A stretch of 64,000 nucleotides of DNA, from contig NZ_JACHMQ010000001.1 of assembly GCF_014208105.1 (NCBI RefSeq), positions 3,410,001-3,474,000 on the forward strand, in the 5' to 3' direction. A program made the position numbers and the translations under genes. A model generated the notes under the pieces. It saw only the letters and a list, made by a program, of their open reading frames with translations, had not been told where the DNA came from and ran no database searches. The DNA is from Actinomadura coerulea. GTDB taxonomy: Bacteria; Actinomycetota; Actinomycetes; Streptosporangiales; Streptosporangiaceae. Numbering within the stretch: the first letter of the stretch is position 1; each line of letters begins with the position of its first letter. This document shows, piece after piece, positions 39,765-49,961 of the stretch.

Positions 39765-39786
39765 TCTTGTCACGCGGATGACAAGA
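39765..39786. promoter_or_regulatory. Inverted repeat between hemG and secreted propeller gene
   Basis: TCTTGTCA (39765-39772) and TGACAAGA (39779-39786) are perfect 8-bp arms around 6 bases. It sits in the divergent promoter region, 33 bases before the propeller gene and 73 before hemG, as an operator would. The regulator is unknown. Confidence 0.6.
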
Positions 39787-39818
39787 TCCCAAAACAACGC
39801 CAGTGAATACTGGCAGAC

Positions 39819-40934
39819 ATGATTCCTCGGAAGACCTCCGCCCGCCTCGCGGCGGCCCTCACCGCCGGCGCGCTCGCGGCCGGCGGGCTCGCGGCCCCCG
39901 CGTCGGCCGCGGCCCGCGGCGGGTTCACGCCGGTCCCGCTGCCGTTCTTCTGGCCGAACAACAGCCTCCACGACGTCGACGCCGCCTCGGCCGACAGCGT
40001 CTGGATCGCCGGCGACCAGGGCGAACTGGTGATCCCCGGACCGATCCCGGGGACCGGGCAGAGCATCCCCGGAAACCCCGTCGTCCGGCGCTGGAAGGAC
40101 GCCCGCTGGGTCGAGTACGACCTCCAGAACCTGACCAGCCGCGCCACCATCACCGACGTCGACGCCGCCGGTCCCGAGGACGTGTGGATCACCGGCCCGA
40201 AGTACGGCTCCGGCGACACGGCGCCCGTCCCCTACGTGGCGCGTTTCACCGGCGCGCGGTTCGAGCAGGTGGCGCTGCCCTCCGGCGCCCGCGCCGCGAA
40301 CCTCCAGGCGAGGGCCGGCGGCGTGTGGGTCGCCACCGACGGCGCCGTCTACCGGCGGACGGGCGACACCTGGACGCAGATCACCACGGTTCCGGACATG
40401 CAGCAGTACGCGTCCTACATCCGGGCGGACGACGACATCTGGTTCCTCGGCACCGTCTCCCGCACCGACCAGACGCTCGCCGCGCACCACTGGGACGGGA
40501 ACTCCTGGCAGAGCGTCCCCGTGCACGAGCCGGTACCCGGGACGGGCTTCACCGACATGGTCGCCCTCTCCCCCACCGACGCCTGGGCCACCGGCATCAG
40601 CTACCGCACGTCCCCGGCCTCACCGGTCCTGATGCACTGGGACGGCACGGCCTGGACGGGCGTCACGCCGCCGCCCGGCCTCAACGCGCTCACCAGGATC
40701 GTCGCGGGCGGGGGCGGGACGCTGTGGGCGGTCGGCCACTCGCTCGACGAGCCCGCCAAGCCCGGCCTGCTCCACTATGCCGGCGGGGCCTGGGAGCGCG
40801 TTCCGACCACGGCCGTGCCGAACAGGAGCAACATCTACGCGACCGCGCTCGCCGTCGTCCCCGGCACCGGCGCCCTGTGGACGCTCGGGTCGGTGAACGT
40901 CGGCGGGCCCGTCGTCCTCACCGACGGCCCGTGA
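39819..40934 (+). CDS. Secreted beta-propeller-like protein
   Basis: 371 aa. The signal peptide ends APASAAA (residue ~31). The mature part has repeats of the form (D)VDAAS.DSVWIAG..., [40 protein letters not shown], with W-D-G-T/N-W ([20 protein letters not shown]) between them. This is a six- or seven-bladed propeller resembling Kelch/BNR types. It has no catalytic motif and probably binds a ligand outside the cell. Confidence 0.75.
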   Translation: MIPRKTSARLAAALTAGALAAGGLAAPASAAARGGFTPVPLPFFWPNNSLHDVDAASADSVWIAGDQGELVIPGPIPGTGQSIPGNPVVRRWKDARWVEYDLQNLTSRATITDVDAAGPEDVWITGPKYGSGDTAPVPYVARFTGARFEQVALPSGARAANLQARAGGVWVATDGAVYRRTGDTWTQITTVPDMQQYASYIRADDDIWFLGTVSRTDQTLAAHHWDGNSWQSVPVHEPVPGTGFTDMVALSPTDAWATGISYRTSPASPVLMHWDGTAWTGVTPPPGLNALTRIVAGGGGTLWAVGHSLDEPAKPGLLHYAGGAWERVPTTAVPNRSNIYATALAVVPGTGALWTLGSVNVGGPVVLTDGP

Positions 40935-41046
40935 CCACCGGCACTCCCTGACCACCGGCGGCCCGTGACCACCGCGTGCCCGCTTCGTGCCCGGATCGCG
41001 ACCGGTCCCCGGGGAACGGTGATCCGCCGCGTCCCGTCCAAGCCCC

Positions 41047-42057
41047 ATGCGGATCGTCAGGAGCATCACCTGCGCACTGGTCGTCCTGCCGCTGGCGGCG
41101 GGCATGGCCGCGTGCGGGGGCGGCGGCGACCACTCCTCCGGGGCGTCGGACTCCGCCCCCCGGGGCATGGCCACGGCCCCGGCCCTCCCGGGCGGCGCCC
41201 GGCGCGCCGAGGGCGTCCCGCAGGGCGGGAAGACCGCTTCCGCGGCCGCGCCCCTGCCCACCGGGCGCCAGGTCGTCCAAACGGCCGACCTGCGGGTGCG
41301 GGCCGGGGACGTGGATGCCGCCGCCGCCAAGGCCAAGCAGCTGGCCGCCGCGGCGGGCGGCTACGTCGAGCGGGAGTCGACGTCGAGCGACCCCGCCCGC
41401 TCGGAGATCGCGCTCAAGATCCCCGGCGACCGGTACGCCGAGATCCTGGGCCGGCTCGGCGCCGAGCTCGGCACCAAGCTGTCGCTCAGCCAGCGGGCCG
41501 AGGACGTCTCGGGCGAGGTGGCCGACGTCGACGCGCGGGTGCGGTCCGCGAAGGCCTCGCTGGAGTCGTTCCGCAAGCTGCTCGACCGGGCGGGATCCGT
41601 CGGCGAGATCATGAGCATCGAGCGGGAGATCTCCCAGCGGGAGGCCGACCTGGAGGCGCTCCAGGCGCGCCAGAAGTCGCTCGCCCACCGCACGCGGTTC
41701 GCGACCGTGACCGTGATCCTGGTGAGCAGGACGGCGCCGCCCGAGAGGGACGAGCCCCGCGGTGGTTTCGTCGGCGGGCTGGAGAACGGCTGGCACGCGT
41801 TCACCGCGTTCGTCGGCGGCGTCGCCGCCGTGCTGGGCTGGCTGCTGCCGTTCCTCGTCGCCGCCGCCGTGATCGGGCTGCCGGCGCTGGCCCTGCGCCG
41901 CCGGCTGCGCGCCCGGTCCGAGGGCTCGGCCGACCCCGCGACGGCCCCGGACCCGGAGGTGGAGCCCGGGTCGGAGCCGGAGAACGCGAAGGTCGCCGCC
42001 GGCGCGGGCGAGGAGGCCTCGCGGGCGCCGCGGCAGGGGCCGCCGCCGACCGCCTAG
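41047..42057 (+). CDS. DUF4349 lipoprotein
   Basis: 336 aa. The signal peptide ends in the lipobox MAAC (Cys ~23). DUF4349 follows from about residue 75: VVQTADLRVRAGDVDAAAAKAKQLAAAAGGYVERE, then a long coiled coil (EVADVDARVRSAKASLESFRKLLDRAGSVGEIMSIEREISQREADLEALQARQ), then a membrane helix LGWLLPFLVAAAVIGLPALAL and a charged tail. The family role is unknown. The stop overlaps the convergent hemE by 4 bases. Confidence 0.88.
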   Translation: MRIVRSITCALVVLPLAAGMAACGGGGDHSSGASDSAPRGMATAPALPGGARRAEGVPQGGKTASAAAPLPTGRQVVQTADLRVRAGDVDAAAAKAKQLAAAAGGYVERESTSSDPARSEIALKIPGDRYAEILGRLGAELGTKLSLSQRAEDVSGEVADVDARVRSAKASLESFRKLLDRAGSVGEIMSIEREISQREADLEALQARQKSLAHRTRFATVTVILVSRTAPPERDEPRGGFVGGLENGWHAFTAFVGGVAAVLGWLLPFLVAAAVIGLPALALRRRLRARSEGSADPATAPDPEVEPGSEPENAKVAAGAGEEASRAPRQGPPPTA

Positions 42058-43148
42058 CGCGGGTCCTCGGAGCTCGCCTCGTGGACGAGGTCGGCGAGGC
42101 GGGCCAGCACGTCCGGGTCCATGGACGGCAGGACGCCGTGGCCGAGGTTGAAGATGTGCCCCTCGGCGGTGCGGCCGCGGGCCAGCACGTCGCGGGCGCG
42201 CCGCTCGACGATCTCCCACGGCGCGAAGAGGACCGCCGGGTCGAGGTTGCCCTGCAGGGCCTTGCCCGGCTCGACGCGGCTGACGGCCTCGTCGAGCGGC
42301 ACCCGCCAGTCGACGCCGACGACGTCGGCCCCGGCCTCGCCCATCAGGCCGAGCAGCTCGCCCGTCCCGACGCCGAAGTGGATGCGCGGGACGCCGAGCG
42401 GCTCGATCTCGGCGAAGATGCGGCGGGCGTGCGGCAGGACGGACTCGCGGTAGTCCTGCGCGGCGACCGCGCCCACCCACGAGTCGAAGACCTGCACGGC
42501 GCTCGCGCCGGCCGCGATCTGCACCTTCAGGAACGCGATCGTGAGGTCGGTCAGCCGCTCCATGAGCCGGTCCCACAGCCGCGGCTCGCCGTACATCATG
42601 GCCTTGGTGCGCTCTTGGTTCTTGGACGGGCCGCCCTCGATCAGGTACGAGGCGAGCGTGAACGGGCCCCCCGCGAACCCGATCAGCGGCGTCGCGCCGA
42701 GCTCGCCGACCAGGCCCCCGACGGCCTCGGTCACGTACGGGACGTCGTCGGGCGAGAGGGGGCGCAGGACGTCCAGGCCCGCGGCGTCGCGGACGGGGTC
42801 GGCGATGACCGGCCCGACGCCGGGCTTGATGTCGAGGTCGACGCCGACCGCCCGGAGCGGCACCATGATGTCGCTGTAGAAGATCGCCGCGTCGACCGCG
42901 TACCGGCGCACCGGCTGCATCGTGATCTCCACGATCATGTCCGGGCGGGTGCACGACTCCAGCATCGGGACGCCCTCGCGGACCCGCAGGTACTCCGGCA
43001 GGGAGCGCCCCGCCTGGCGCATGAACCACACCGGCGTGTGCGGCACCGGCCGGCGCCGGCACGCCAGCAGGAACGGGCTCTCGGCGAGGCCGCCGTCGTC
43101 GGGCGTGCGCGCAGGGTGGTCGTTCGAACGGGCTGCGTCAGCGGTCAC
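42054..43148 (-). CDS. hemE: Uroporphyrinogen decarboxylase
   Basis: 364 aa, GTG start at 43148. PVWFMRQAGRSLPEYLRVRE holds the substrate-binding Arg residues. DAAIFYSDIMVPLRAVGVDLDIKPGVGPVI gives the catalytic Asp region, and GFAGGPFTLASYLIEGGPSK and HFGVGTGELL follow. It decarboxylates uroporphyrinogen III to coproporphyrinogen III, directly feeding HemG and HemQ. Two unrelated plus-strand genes lie between hemE and hemG. Confidence 0.96.
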   Translation of the reverse strand: MTADAARSNDHPARTPDDGGLAESPFLLACRRRPVPHTPVWFMRQAGRSLPEYLRVREGVPMLESCTRPDMIVEITMQPVRRYAVDAAIFYSDIMVPLRAVGVDLDIKPGVGPVIADPVRDAAGLDVLRPLSPDDVPYVTEAVGGLVGELGATPLIGFAGGPFTLASYLIEGGPSKNQERTKAMMYGEPRLWDRLMERLTDLTIAFLKVQIAAGASAVQVFDSWVGAVAAQDYRESVLPHARRIFAEIEPLGVPRIHFGVGTGELLGLMGEAGADVVGVDWRVPLDEAVSRVEPGKALQGNLDPAVLFAPWEIVERRARDVLARGRTAEGHIFNLGHGVLPSMDPDVLARLADLVHEASSEDPR

Positions 43149-43296
43149 GTTGCGATCGTCCCACGAAATGCCGGCGCGGGAGCACCGGAGTGGCGCGTGA
43201 GGCGCAACGAACTTCCGGACACGCCGAGCGAAGTCCCGCATTCTGTCACCGGCGCGTGCGAACGTGATGCGTGTCATAGCCGAGGGAGGTTCCCCC

Positions 43297-43509
43297 TTGT
43301 ACTGCTTCACCTGCGGTGATGAACGGGTGTTCGAGCAGCCGCCGTGCGAGGACGGGCACGGCGAGGAGTGCCCCGAGCGGGCCTGCGTCGACTGCGGTTC
43401 GGCCGTCCTGGTCGGCCTGCCGCCCGCCGTGACCGCCCCGGTCCGCCGCCGGGCCTGCGAGCCCGCTCGGGCGCGCGGCGGCGCCGCCACCACTCGGGCC
43501 GTGGCCTGA
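43297..43509 (+). CDS. Small cysteine-rich putative zinc protein
   Basis: 70 aa from TTG 43297, with GAGGGAGG 7 bases before it. (M)YCFTCGDERVFEQPPCEDGHGEECPERACVDCGSAVLVG has CxxC at both ends and two further cysteines, like a zinc ribbon. The Ala/Arg-rich tail is probably disordered. The upstream ATG at 43264 is less likely given the ribosome-binding site. The function is unknown. Confidence 0.65.
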   Translation: MYCFTCGDERVFEQPPCEDGHGEECPERACVDCGSAVLVGLPPAVTAPVRRRACEPARARGGAATTRAVA

Positions 43510-43660
43510 CCGGCCCGGCCCCCGAGACGAAACCCGTGCCGTGCCTGCCTCCCCTCCACGCCCTCCCGCCGCCCCCCGCGGCGCCGCCCCGACCCATCGC
43601 CACCGGCCCGAACCGGTGCCCGGCGATCCGTCACTCCCCCGCGACCAGGCCGGTCCGCCC

Positions 43661-44227
43661 ATGAACCCACCTGCCTTCCAGCGGGCCGTCGACACGCTGC
43701 GCGAGATCCTCGACGGGCCCGCCCTCCGGCCGGAGCTCGACCTGGAGGACATGCCCGCCCCGCAGAGCCTGGCGCCCTACGCGGCGGCCATGTCCGGCAG
43801 CGTCTACCGCGACGACGACACCGAGGTCGCCATGGGCCGCCTCATCGTGCTGTACGACCCCGAGGGCCGCTCCGGATGGACGAACGGCTTCCGCGTCGTC
43901 GCCTACATCCGCGCCGACCTGGAGCCCGACATCGCCGCCGACGAGCTGATCGGCTCCGTCGCGTGGGACTGGCTGCTGGAGGCCCTGGAGCCCGCGGGCT
44001 ACGCGGGGGTGTCGGGGACGATCACCCGCGCGGTGTCGGAGAGCTTCGGCGACAAGCGCGGAGAGCCGTCCACCACGGAGCTTGAGCTGCGCGCCTCGTG
44101 GTCCCCGACGGGCGACGATCTCGCCGGTCACGTGCTGGCCTGGTGCGAGGTGATGTGCACCACGGCGGGGCTTCCGCCGGCCGGTGTGACCGCCCTGCCG
44201 GACCGGCCGGGCGGCGGGGGCGGCTGA
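43661..44227 (+). CDS. DUF3000 family protein
   Basis: 188 aa. FQRAVDTLREILDGPALRPELDLEDMPAPQSLAPYAAAMSG, GRLIVLYDPEGRSGWTNGFRVVAYIRADLEPDIAADELI and SWSPTGDDLAGHVLAWCEVMCTTAGLPPAGV form the actinobacterial DUF3000 family. It lies just upstream of rnd, the usual neighbour, so a link to RNA metabolism is possible. No good ribosome-binding site was seen before ATG 43661; the frame is open upstream to 43541. Confidence 0.88.
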   Translation: MNPPAFQRAVDTLREILDGPALRPELDLEDMPAPQSLAPYAAAMSGSVYRDDDTEVAMGRLIVLYDPEGRSGWTNGFRVVAYIRADLEPDIAADELIGSVAWDWLLEALEPAGYAGVSGTITRAVSESFGDKRGEPSTTELELRASWSPTGDDLAGHVLAWCEVMCTTAGLPPAGVTALPDRPGGGGG

Positions 44228-44246
44228 GCGACGTACGGTAGGGGGC

Positions 44247-45647
44247 GTGAGCACAGCGTCCGAAACCGAGGCGGCGGGGGAGAACACGGAAGAAGTGGGA
44301 GTGTCCGAAACGCGCGCCACCGGCCCCGAATGGGGCGCCGGTGCGGAGAAGACGGCGGTGACCCCTCCCGGGAGCGTTCCCGGGCCGGCCGGGCCGGACC
44401 CCGGGCCGGCGGGCACGGAGGCCGACACCGGTCCCCCGGCCGTCCCGCTGCTGGAGCCGCGTGAGGGCGTCCCGCCGGTGCTCACCGCTCCCGCCGACCT
44501 GGAACGCGTCATCGCGGCGTTCGCCGCGGGCACCGGTCCCGTCGCGGTCGACGCCGAGCGGGCCTCCGGCTACCGGTACGGCCAGCGCGCCTATCTGATC
44601 CAGCTGCGCCGGGCGGGCGCCGGCACCGCGCTGATCGATCCGGTCGCGCTGCCCGACCTGTCCGGGCTGGACGCCGCGCTCGCCGACGCCGAGATGGTGC
44701 TGCACGCCGCCAACCAGGACCTGCCGTGCCTGGCCGAGGTCGGCCTCGTCCCGCGCCGCCTGTTCGACACCGAGCTGGCCGGGCGGCTGCTCGGCTACCC
44801 CCGCGTCGGGCTCGGCTCCATGGTCGAGAACGTGCTCGGCTTCGTGCTGGAGAAGGGCTACTCGGCGGCCGACTGGTCGACCCGCCCCCTCCCCGAGGAC
44901 TGGCTGCGCTACGCCGCGCTGGACGTCGAGCTGCTGGTCGAGCTGCGCGACGCGCTCCGGGACGAGCTGGAGGCGGCGGGCAAGCTGGAGTGGGCGCGCG
45001 AGGAGTTCGCCGCGATCCTGACCACGCCGCCGAAGCCGCCGCGCGCCGACCCGTGGCGCCGCACGTCCGGCATCCACCGGGTGCGCAACCGGCGGGCGCT
45101 CGCCGCCGTCCGCGAGGTCTGGGAGGCGCGCGACAAGATCGCCCAGGAGCGGGACCTGTCCCCCGGCCGGGTGCTGCAGGACGCGGCGATCATCGAGCTG
45201 GCGCAGAAGTCCCCGAAGACCCCGGCCGAGCTGCAGGCGCTGCCGACGATGCGGGGCCGCGGCGCCCGCCGGCACCAGTCGGCGTGGCTGCGCGCCGTCG
45301 CCCGCGCCCGCGAGCTCGGCGAGCGCGGGCTGCCCGAGTCGAACCTGCCCGGCGACGGGCCGCCGCCCGCGCACCGCTGGGCCGACCGCGACCCGGAGGC
45401 CGCCAAGCGGCTCACCGCCGCCCGCGCCGTCGTCGCCGCGCTCGCCGACGAGCACTCCATGCCGTCGGAGAACCTCGTGCAGCCCGACTACGTCCGCCGG
45501 CTGGCGTGGACGCCGCCCGCGGAGTCGTCGGCGTCCGCGATCGGCGCCGCGCTGCGCGAGCTCGGCGCCCGCGCCTGGCAGGTCGAGCTCACCGCCCAGC
45601 CGATCGCCAAGGCGTTCCTCCGCCTCGAAAGCAAAGGTGTGCTGTAG
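44247..45647 (+). CDS. rnd: Ribonuclease D
   Basis: 466 aa, GTG start. An unusually long acidic, Gly/Pro-rich N-terminal extension (about 75 residues) precedes the DEDD exonuclease domain: GPVAVDAERASGYRYGQRAYLIQL (Exo I), HAANQDLPCLAEVGL (Exo II) and EDWLRYAALDVELLVELR (Exo III). An HRDC domain follows from about residue 270 (NRRALAAVREVWEARDKIAQERDLSPGRVL). It trims RNA 3' ends in tRNA maturation. It follows DUF3000 by 19 bases, so they are likely co-transcribed. Confidence 0.94.
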   Translation: MSTASETEAAGENTEEVGVSETRATGPEWGAGAEKTAVTPPGSVPGPAGPDPGPAGTEADTGPPAVPLLEPREGVPPVLTAPADLERVIAAFAAGTGPVAVDAERASGYRYGQRAYLIQLRRAGAGTALIDPVALPDLSGLDAALADAEMVLHAANQDLPCLAEVGLVPRRLFDTELAGRLLGYPRVGLGSMVENVLGFVLEKGYSAADWSTRPLPEDWLRYAALDVELLVELRDALRDELEAAGKLEWAREEFAAILTTPPKPPRADPWRRTSGIHRVRNRRALAAVREVWEARDKIAQERDLSPGRVLQDAAIIELAQKSPKTPAELQALPTMRGRGARRHQSAWLRAVARARELGERGLPESNLPGDGPPPAHRWADRDPEAAKRLTAARAVVAALADEHSMPSENLVQPDYVRRLAWTPPAESSASAIGAALRELGARAWQVELTAQPIAKAFLRLESKGVL

Positions 45648-45686
45648 ACCGGACTTGCACGGGGCGGCCGCGAGGCACACACTGGC

Positions 45687-45705
45687 TTAGGTTAGCTTTG
45701 CCTAA
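45687..45705. promoter_or_regulatory. IdeR/DtxR iron box
   Basis: TTAGGTTAGCTTTGCCTAA matches the 19-bp consensus TTAGGTTAGCCTAACCTAA at 16 positions, with both outer TTAGG/CCTAA arms intact. It is 32 bases before the FTR1 permease start, so iron-loaded IdeR/DtxR should repress that gene. Confidence 0.85.
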
Positions 45706-45737
45706 AACGTCCGTGTGATCCCCCGAGGAGTACGTCG

Positions 45738-46601
45738 ATGCTGCTGGGCAACTTCCTCATCGGCCTGCGGGAGGGGCTCGAGGCCGCCCTGGTCGTGAGC
45801 ATCCTGATCGCGTACCTGGTGAAGACCGGCAACCGCCGGGCCCTGCTCCCCGTCTGGACGGGCATCGGCGCCGCCGTCGTCCTGGCGTGCGTGTTCGGGA
45901 TCGCGCTGAGCGCCGCGTCGTCGGAGATGCAGTTCAAGACGCAGGAGCTGTTCGGCGGCGTCCTGTCGATCGTCGCGGTGGGGCTCGTCACCTGGATGGT
46001 CTTCTGGATGCGCAAGACCGCCCGGTTCATGAAGGCCGAGCTGGAGGGCAGGCTGGAGGGCGCGCTCGACGTCGGCCCGCTCGCCCTCGCCGCCGTCGCG
46101 TTCCTGGCGGTCGGGCGCGAGGGCCTGGAGACGGCGCTGTTCCTGTGGACGAACATCTCCAACTCCTCCGGCGGGTCCACCCAGCCGATCGCCGGAGCGT
46201 TCCTCGGCCTCGCCGTCGCCGTCGCCCTCGGCTACCTGCTCTACCGCGGCGGCCTCAAGATCAACCTCAAGCGGTTCTTCACCTGGACGGGCGCCGCGCT
46301 CATCGTCGTCGCCGCCGGCGTGTTCGGCTACGGCTTCCACGACCTCCAGGAGGCGGAGGTCTTCCCCGGCCTGCACTCGGTCGCGCTGGAGCCGCACGCC
46401 TTCTTCGCCGAGTTCGGCGGCGCCGGCGACTGGATGCAGACCGTCTTCCAGGGCGTCCTGAACGTCACCCCGCAGATCACCTGGCTGCAGCTGGTCATGT
46501 GGGCGGCCTACCTGGTGCCGGTGATGGTGCTGTTCCTGCGCAACCCGTCGCCGTCCAAGCCCGCCCCCGCCAAGGCCGCCGAGCCGGCGCCCACGTCCTG
46601 A
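45738..46601 (+). CDS. efeU: FTR1/EfeU-type iron permease
   Basis: 287 aa, seven predicted membrane segments. The two Fe-binding motifs are LREGLEAAL near residue 12 (REGLE) and VGREGLETALF near residue 127. GAGGAG precedes the ATG. It imports ferric iron, in EfeUOB systems together with EfeO and EfeB, but neither gene is present here, so it is orphan or works with distant partners. It is under the iron box at 45687. Confidence 0.93.
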   Translation: MLLGNFLIGLREGLEAALVVSILIAYLVKTGNRRALLPVWTGIGAAVVLACVFGIALSAASSEMQFKTQELFGGVLSIVAVGLVTWMVFWMRKTARFMKAELEGRLEGALDVGPLALAAVAFLAVGREGLETALFLWTNISNSSGGSTQPIAGAFLGLAVAVALGYLLYRGGLKINLKRFFTWTGAALIVVAAGVFGYGFHDLQEAEVFPGLHSVALEPHAFFAEFGGAGDWMQTVFQGVLNVTPQITWLQLVMWAAYLVPVMVLFLRNPSPSKPAPAKAAEPAPTS

Positions 46602-46608
46602 CGCCGCG

Positions 46609-46971
46609 TCAGAGGTCGGGCAGCGGGTCGCGGGGAAGGCTGTCGCGGGCGAACACCTCGGCGTCGGCCGCGTTGACGACCGGCACGTACTCGTCGTCGA
46701 CCTCGAACACCGCGCCCGCGAACTCGAACGACGCGCCGACGCCGGTCTCCACCGGCCCGATCCGGGTGCCGCGCGGGTAGCTGCCCCAGATGCTCTTCGG
46801 GGTGCTGCGGCTCAGCGAACCGGTGGAGATCACCGAGACCTGGTCGCCGGTGACGACGAAGACGAAGCCCGCACCGCCGCCGCAGGTCATCGCGGGGAAG
46901 ATGTAGCGGATCTCCCCGTCGATGCCGAGGAACTCCCTGCAGCGCTCGCGGAGCGGGCGTGGCACCGGCAT
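46609..46971 (-). CDS. Hypothetical protein
   Basis: 120 aa from ATG 46971 (MPVPRPLRERCREFLG); an upstream ATG at 47019 is in frame. A beta-rich segment (IRYIFPAMTCGGGAGFVFVVTGDQVSVIST...GTRIGPVETGVGASFEFAGAVFEVDDEYVPVVNAAD) resembles PH-like domains but is not assigned. It is convergent with the iron permease, with a 7-base gap. Confidence 0.6.
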   Translation of the reverse strand: MPVPRPLRERCREFLGIDGEIRYIFPAMTCGGGAGFVFVVTGDQVSVISTGSLSRSTPKSIWGSYPRGTRIGPVETGVGASFEFAGAVFEVDDEYVPVVNAADAEVFARDSLPRDPLPDL

Positions 46972-47047
46972 GGCGGTTGAGGCACCTCCCCCAGGGCGGG
47001 TCGACGTCGCCCCAATCATGCACCGATCGGACAGATCGTGACCAGTC

Positions 47048-48225
47048 TCACGCGGTCGCCAGCGCCGCGGTCGGCGGCAGCCGCGCGGCCCGCGCCGCCG
47101 GGTACAGGCCCGCGACCGTCCCGATCGCCAGGGTCGCGGCGAGCGCGCCCCCGAGCGCCCACGCCGGCACGACCGGCGGCCACCCCTTCCACAGCGCGAA
47201 CCCGGCCGTCACCGCCGCGCCGAGCACGACCCCGGCCGCGCCGCCGAACGCCGACAGCAGCAGCGACTCGGTGAGGAACTGGACCCGCACCTGCCCGCGG
47301 GTGGCGCCGAGCGACCGGCGCAGCCCGATCTCGCGGCGCCGCTCCAGCACCGAGATCACCATCGTGTTGGCGACCCCGACCCCGCCGACCAGCAGCGCGA
47401 CGGCGCCGAGCCCGAGCAGCAGGCCGGTGAACGCCCCGGACGCCGCGGCCCGCGCCTCCAGTGCGTCCGAGGGCCGGCTGACCCGCACCTCCTCGGGGTG
47501 CTCGGGGTCGACCGTCCGGGCGAGGACGTCCCGGACGTCGCCGACCGAGGCGTCCGCGGAGCGCTCGTAGATCCTCGTGGGATGGCCGTCGAAACCGAGG
47601 TACCGGCGCGCGGCGTCCCAGCCGACGAGGGCGGAGCGGTCGACCTCCGGGGCCAGCTCCGCCGGCCGCAGCACGCCGAGGACGACGAACCACCGGCCGC
47701 CGATCCAGACCTGGCCGCCCGCCCGGTCCAGGCCGAGCCGCCGCGCCGCCTCCGACCCCAGCACGGCGGCCGGACGGCCCTCGGTGGCGGCGTCCAGCCA
47801 CCGCCCGCTCGCCGGCGCCACGTCGAGGGTGCCGAGCAGCCCCGCCGTGGCGGCCTGCACCGCGATCCCCTGCGTGACCTCCTCCGGGATCCTGTCGGTC
47901 CGGCGGACGGTGGCCTCCACCGACCCGGTCGCGCCGACCGCCGTGACCGTCCCGATCCGCCGCACCATCTCCGGCGCCGTCTCGGGCAGCTCCGCCCTGT
48001 CGCCGAACAGCGTGTCGCCCGGCTCGGCCGTCAGCAGGTTCGTGCCCAGCCGGTCGAGCCGCCGGAGCAGATCCTCCCTGCCGGAGGAGGAGATCCCGAT
48101 GACGGCCACCACGGTCGCGATCCCGATCGCGATCCCGAGGGCCGAGAGCACCACCCGCGCCGGACGGGCCCTGAGCCCGCCGAGCCCGACGCGCAGCACG
48201 TCGCCCGCACCGAGCCGCGCGGGCC

Positions 48226-48229
<4 letters not shown>
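47048..48229 (-). CDS. ABC transporter permease, MacB/FtsX type
   Basis: 393 aa. The first helix [22 protein letters not shown] precedes an extracytoplasmic MacB_PCD domain (about 50-260). Three C-terminal helices follow, with [43 protein letters not shown], the FtsX signature. It forms the membrane part of a tripartite exporter with the ATPase (4-base overlap) and adaptor upstream. The substrate is unknown, perhaps lipophilic molecules or lipoproteins. Confidence 0.92.
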
Positions 48230-48923
<694 letters not shown>

Positions 48924-48927
<4 letters not shown>

Positions 48928-49961
48928 TCGGCGGGCACCCCGACCTTCATGCCCTCGCGGAGCCCGCTTCCGGCCACCTCGACCCGCCCGCCGCCGAACG
49001 CCCCGGCCCGCACGGGCACCAGGCGCCTGGAGCCGTCGACGACCTCCACTCCGAAGCCGCCCTCCCGCAGCGCCAGCAGCGCCTCGACCGGCACCGACAG
49101 GACGCCCTCGCGCCGCTCGCTCTCCAACTCGACGCTGACCGGCGCCTCGTCCAGCCGTCCCGTCCTGGCGTCCCCTATCGAGATGTCGACGCCGACCGTG
49201 GTCTTCTGGTCCTGCCCCGACCCGGTCGTCCGGGCCACGCCGCCGACCTCGCTGATCGTCCCCTTGACGGACGCCCCACCGGGAAGCTCCACCGAGACCC
49301 GGGCGCCCTTCTCGGCGAGGCCCTGCTTGTCTGCGTCCAGATCGACGTGCACGACCCGCCTCGTCCCGGCCACCGTCAGGACGGGCTGCCCCTGAGCGAT
49401 CCGCTTCCCCTCGGGCGCCGTGACCTCCCGCACCCGCACGGCGCCGTCCAGGAAGACGACCTGACCTGCGTCGACCTGCCCGGTCTCCTCCAGCCCCCGG
49501 TCGGCCTGCCACTCCTGGACAGCGGCCCGCGTGGCCCCGGTGAACTCCCCGTCCACGGTCAAGCCGCCGTACCCGAGAGCCCGCAGGTTTCCTTCGAGCT
49601 GCCGGACGTCCTTCCCCGAGACGCCCTCCCGCAGCGTCCGGTACATGGGCCGGCCGCCGTACATCAACGTCACGGGCTTGCCCGCCACCGACAGCAGCGA
49701 CTCCCCGCGCCGAACGACCGCACCCGCCTCCGGCGCCCATGTCACGACACCCGACGCCCCGGTCCACACGTCCCGGACATCGCCGTAGGTGAGCTTCCCG
49801 TCCACCTTCTCGGTGTCCACGAGATCACCCCGGCTGACGACCGCCGTCGCCAGCGGAACCCGCGTCTCCTGCGCCCGGCTCCCGCCCCCGGTGAAGGCAA
49901 GGGCCCCGCCGACCACCACCACGGCGACGGCGGCCCCGCCCGCGACCACCACCCGCCTCAC
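48924..49961 (-). CDS. Membrane-fusion/adaptor protein with peptidoglycan-binding domain
   Basis: 345 aa, GTG start (VRRVVVAGG) coupled to the upstream lipoprotein stop. One membrane helix [20 protein letters not shown] is N-terminal. A split lipoyl/barrel adaptor region ([32 protein letters not shown]) contains an inserted peptidoglycan-binding_1 domain (about 105-165: [40 protein letters not shown]). HlyD-type strands end the protein. In Gram-positives such adaptors link MacB-like pumps to the cell wall. Confidence 0.9.
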
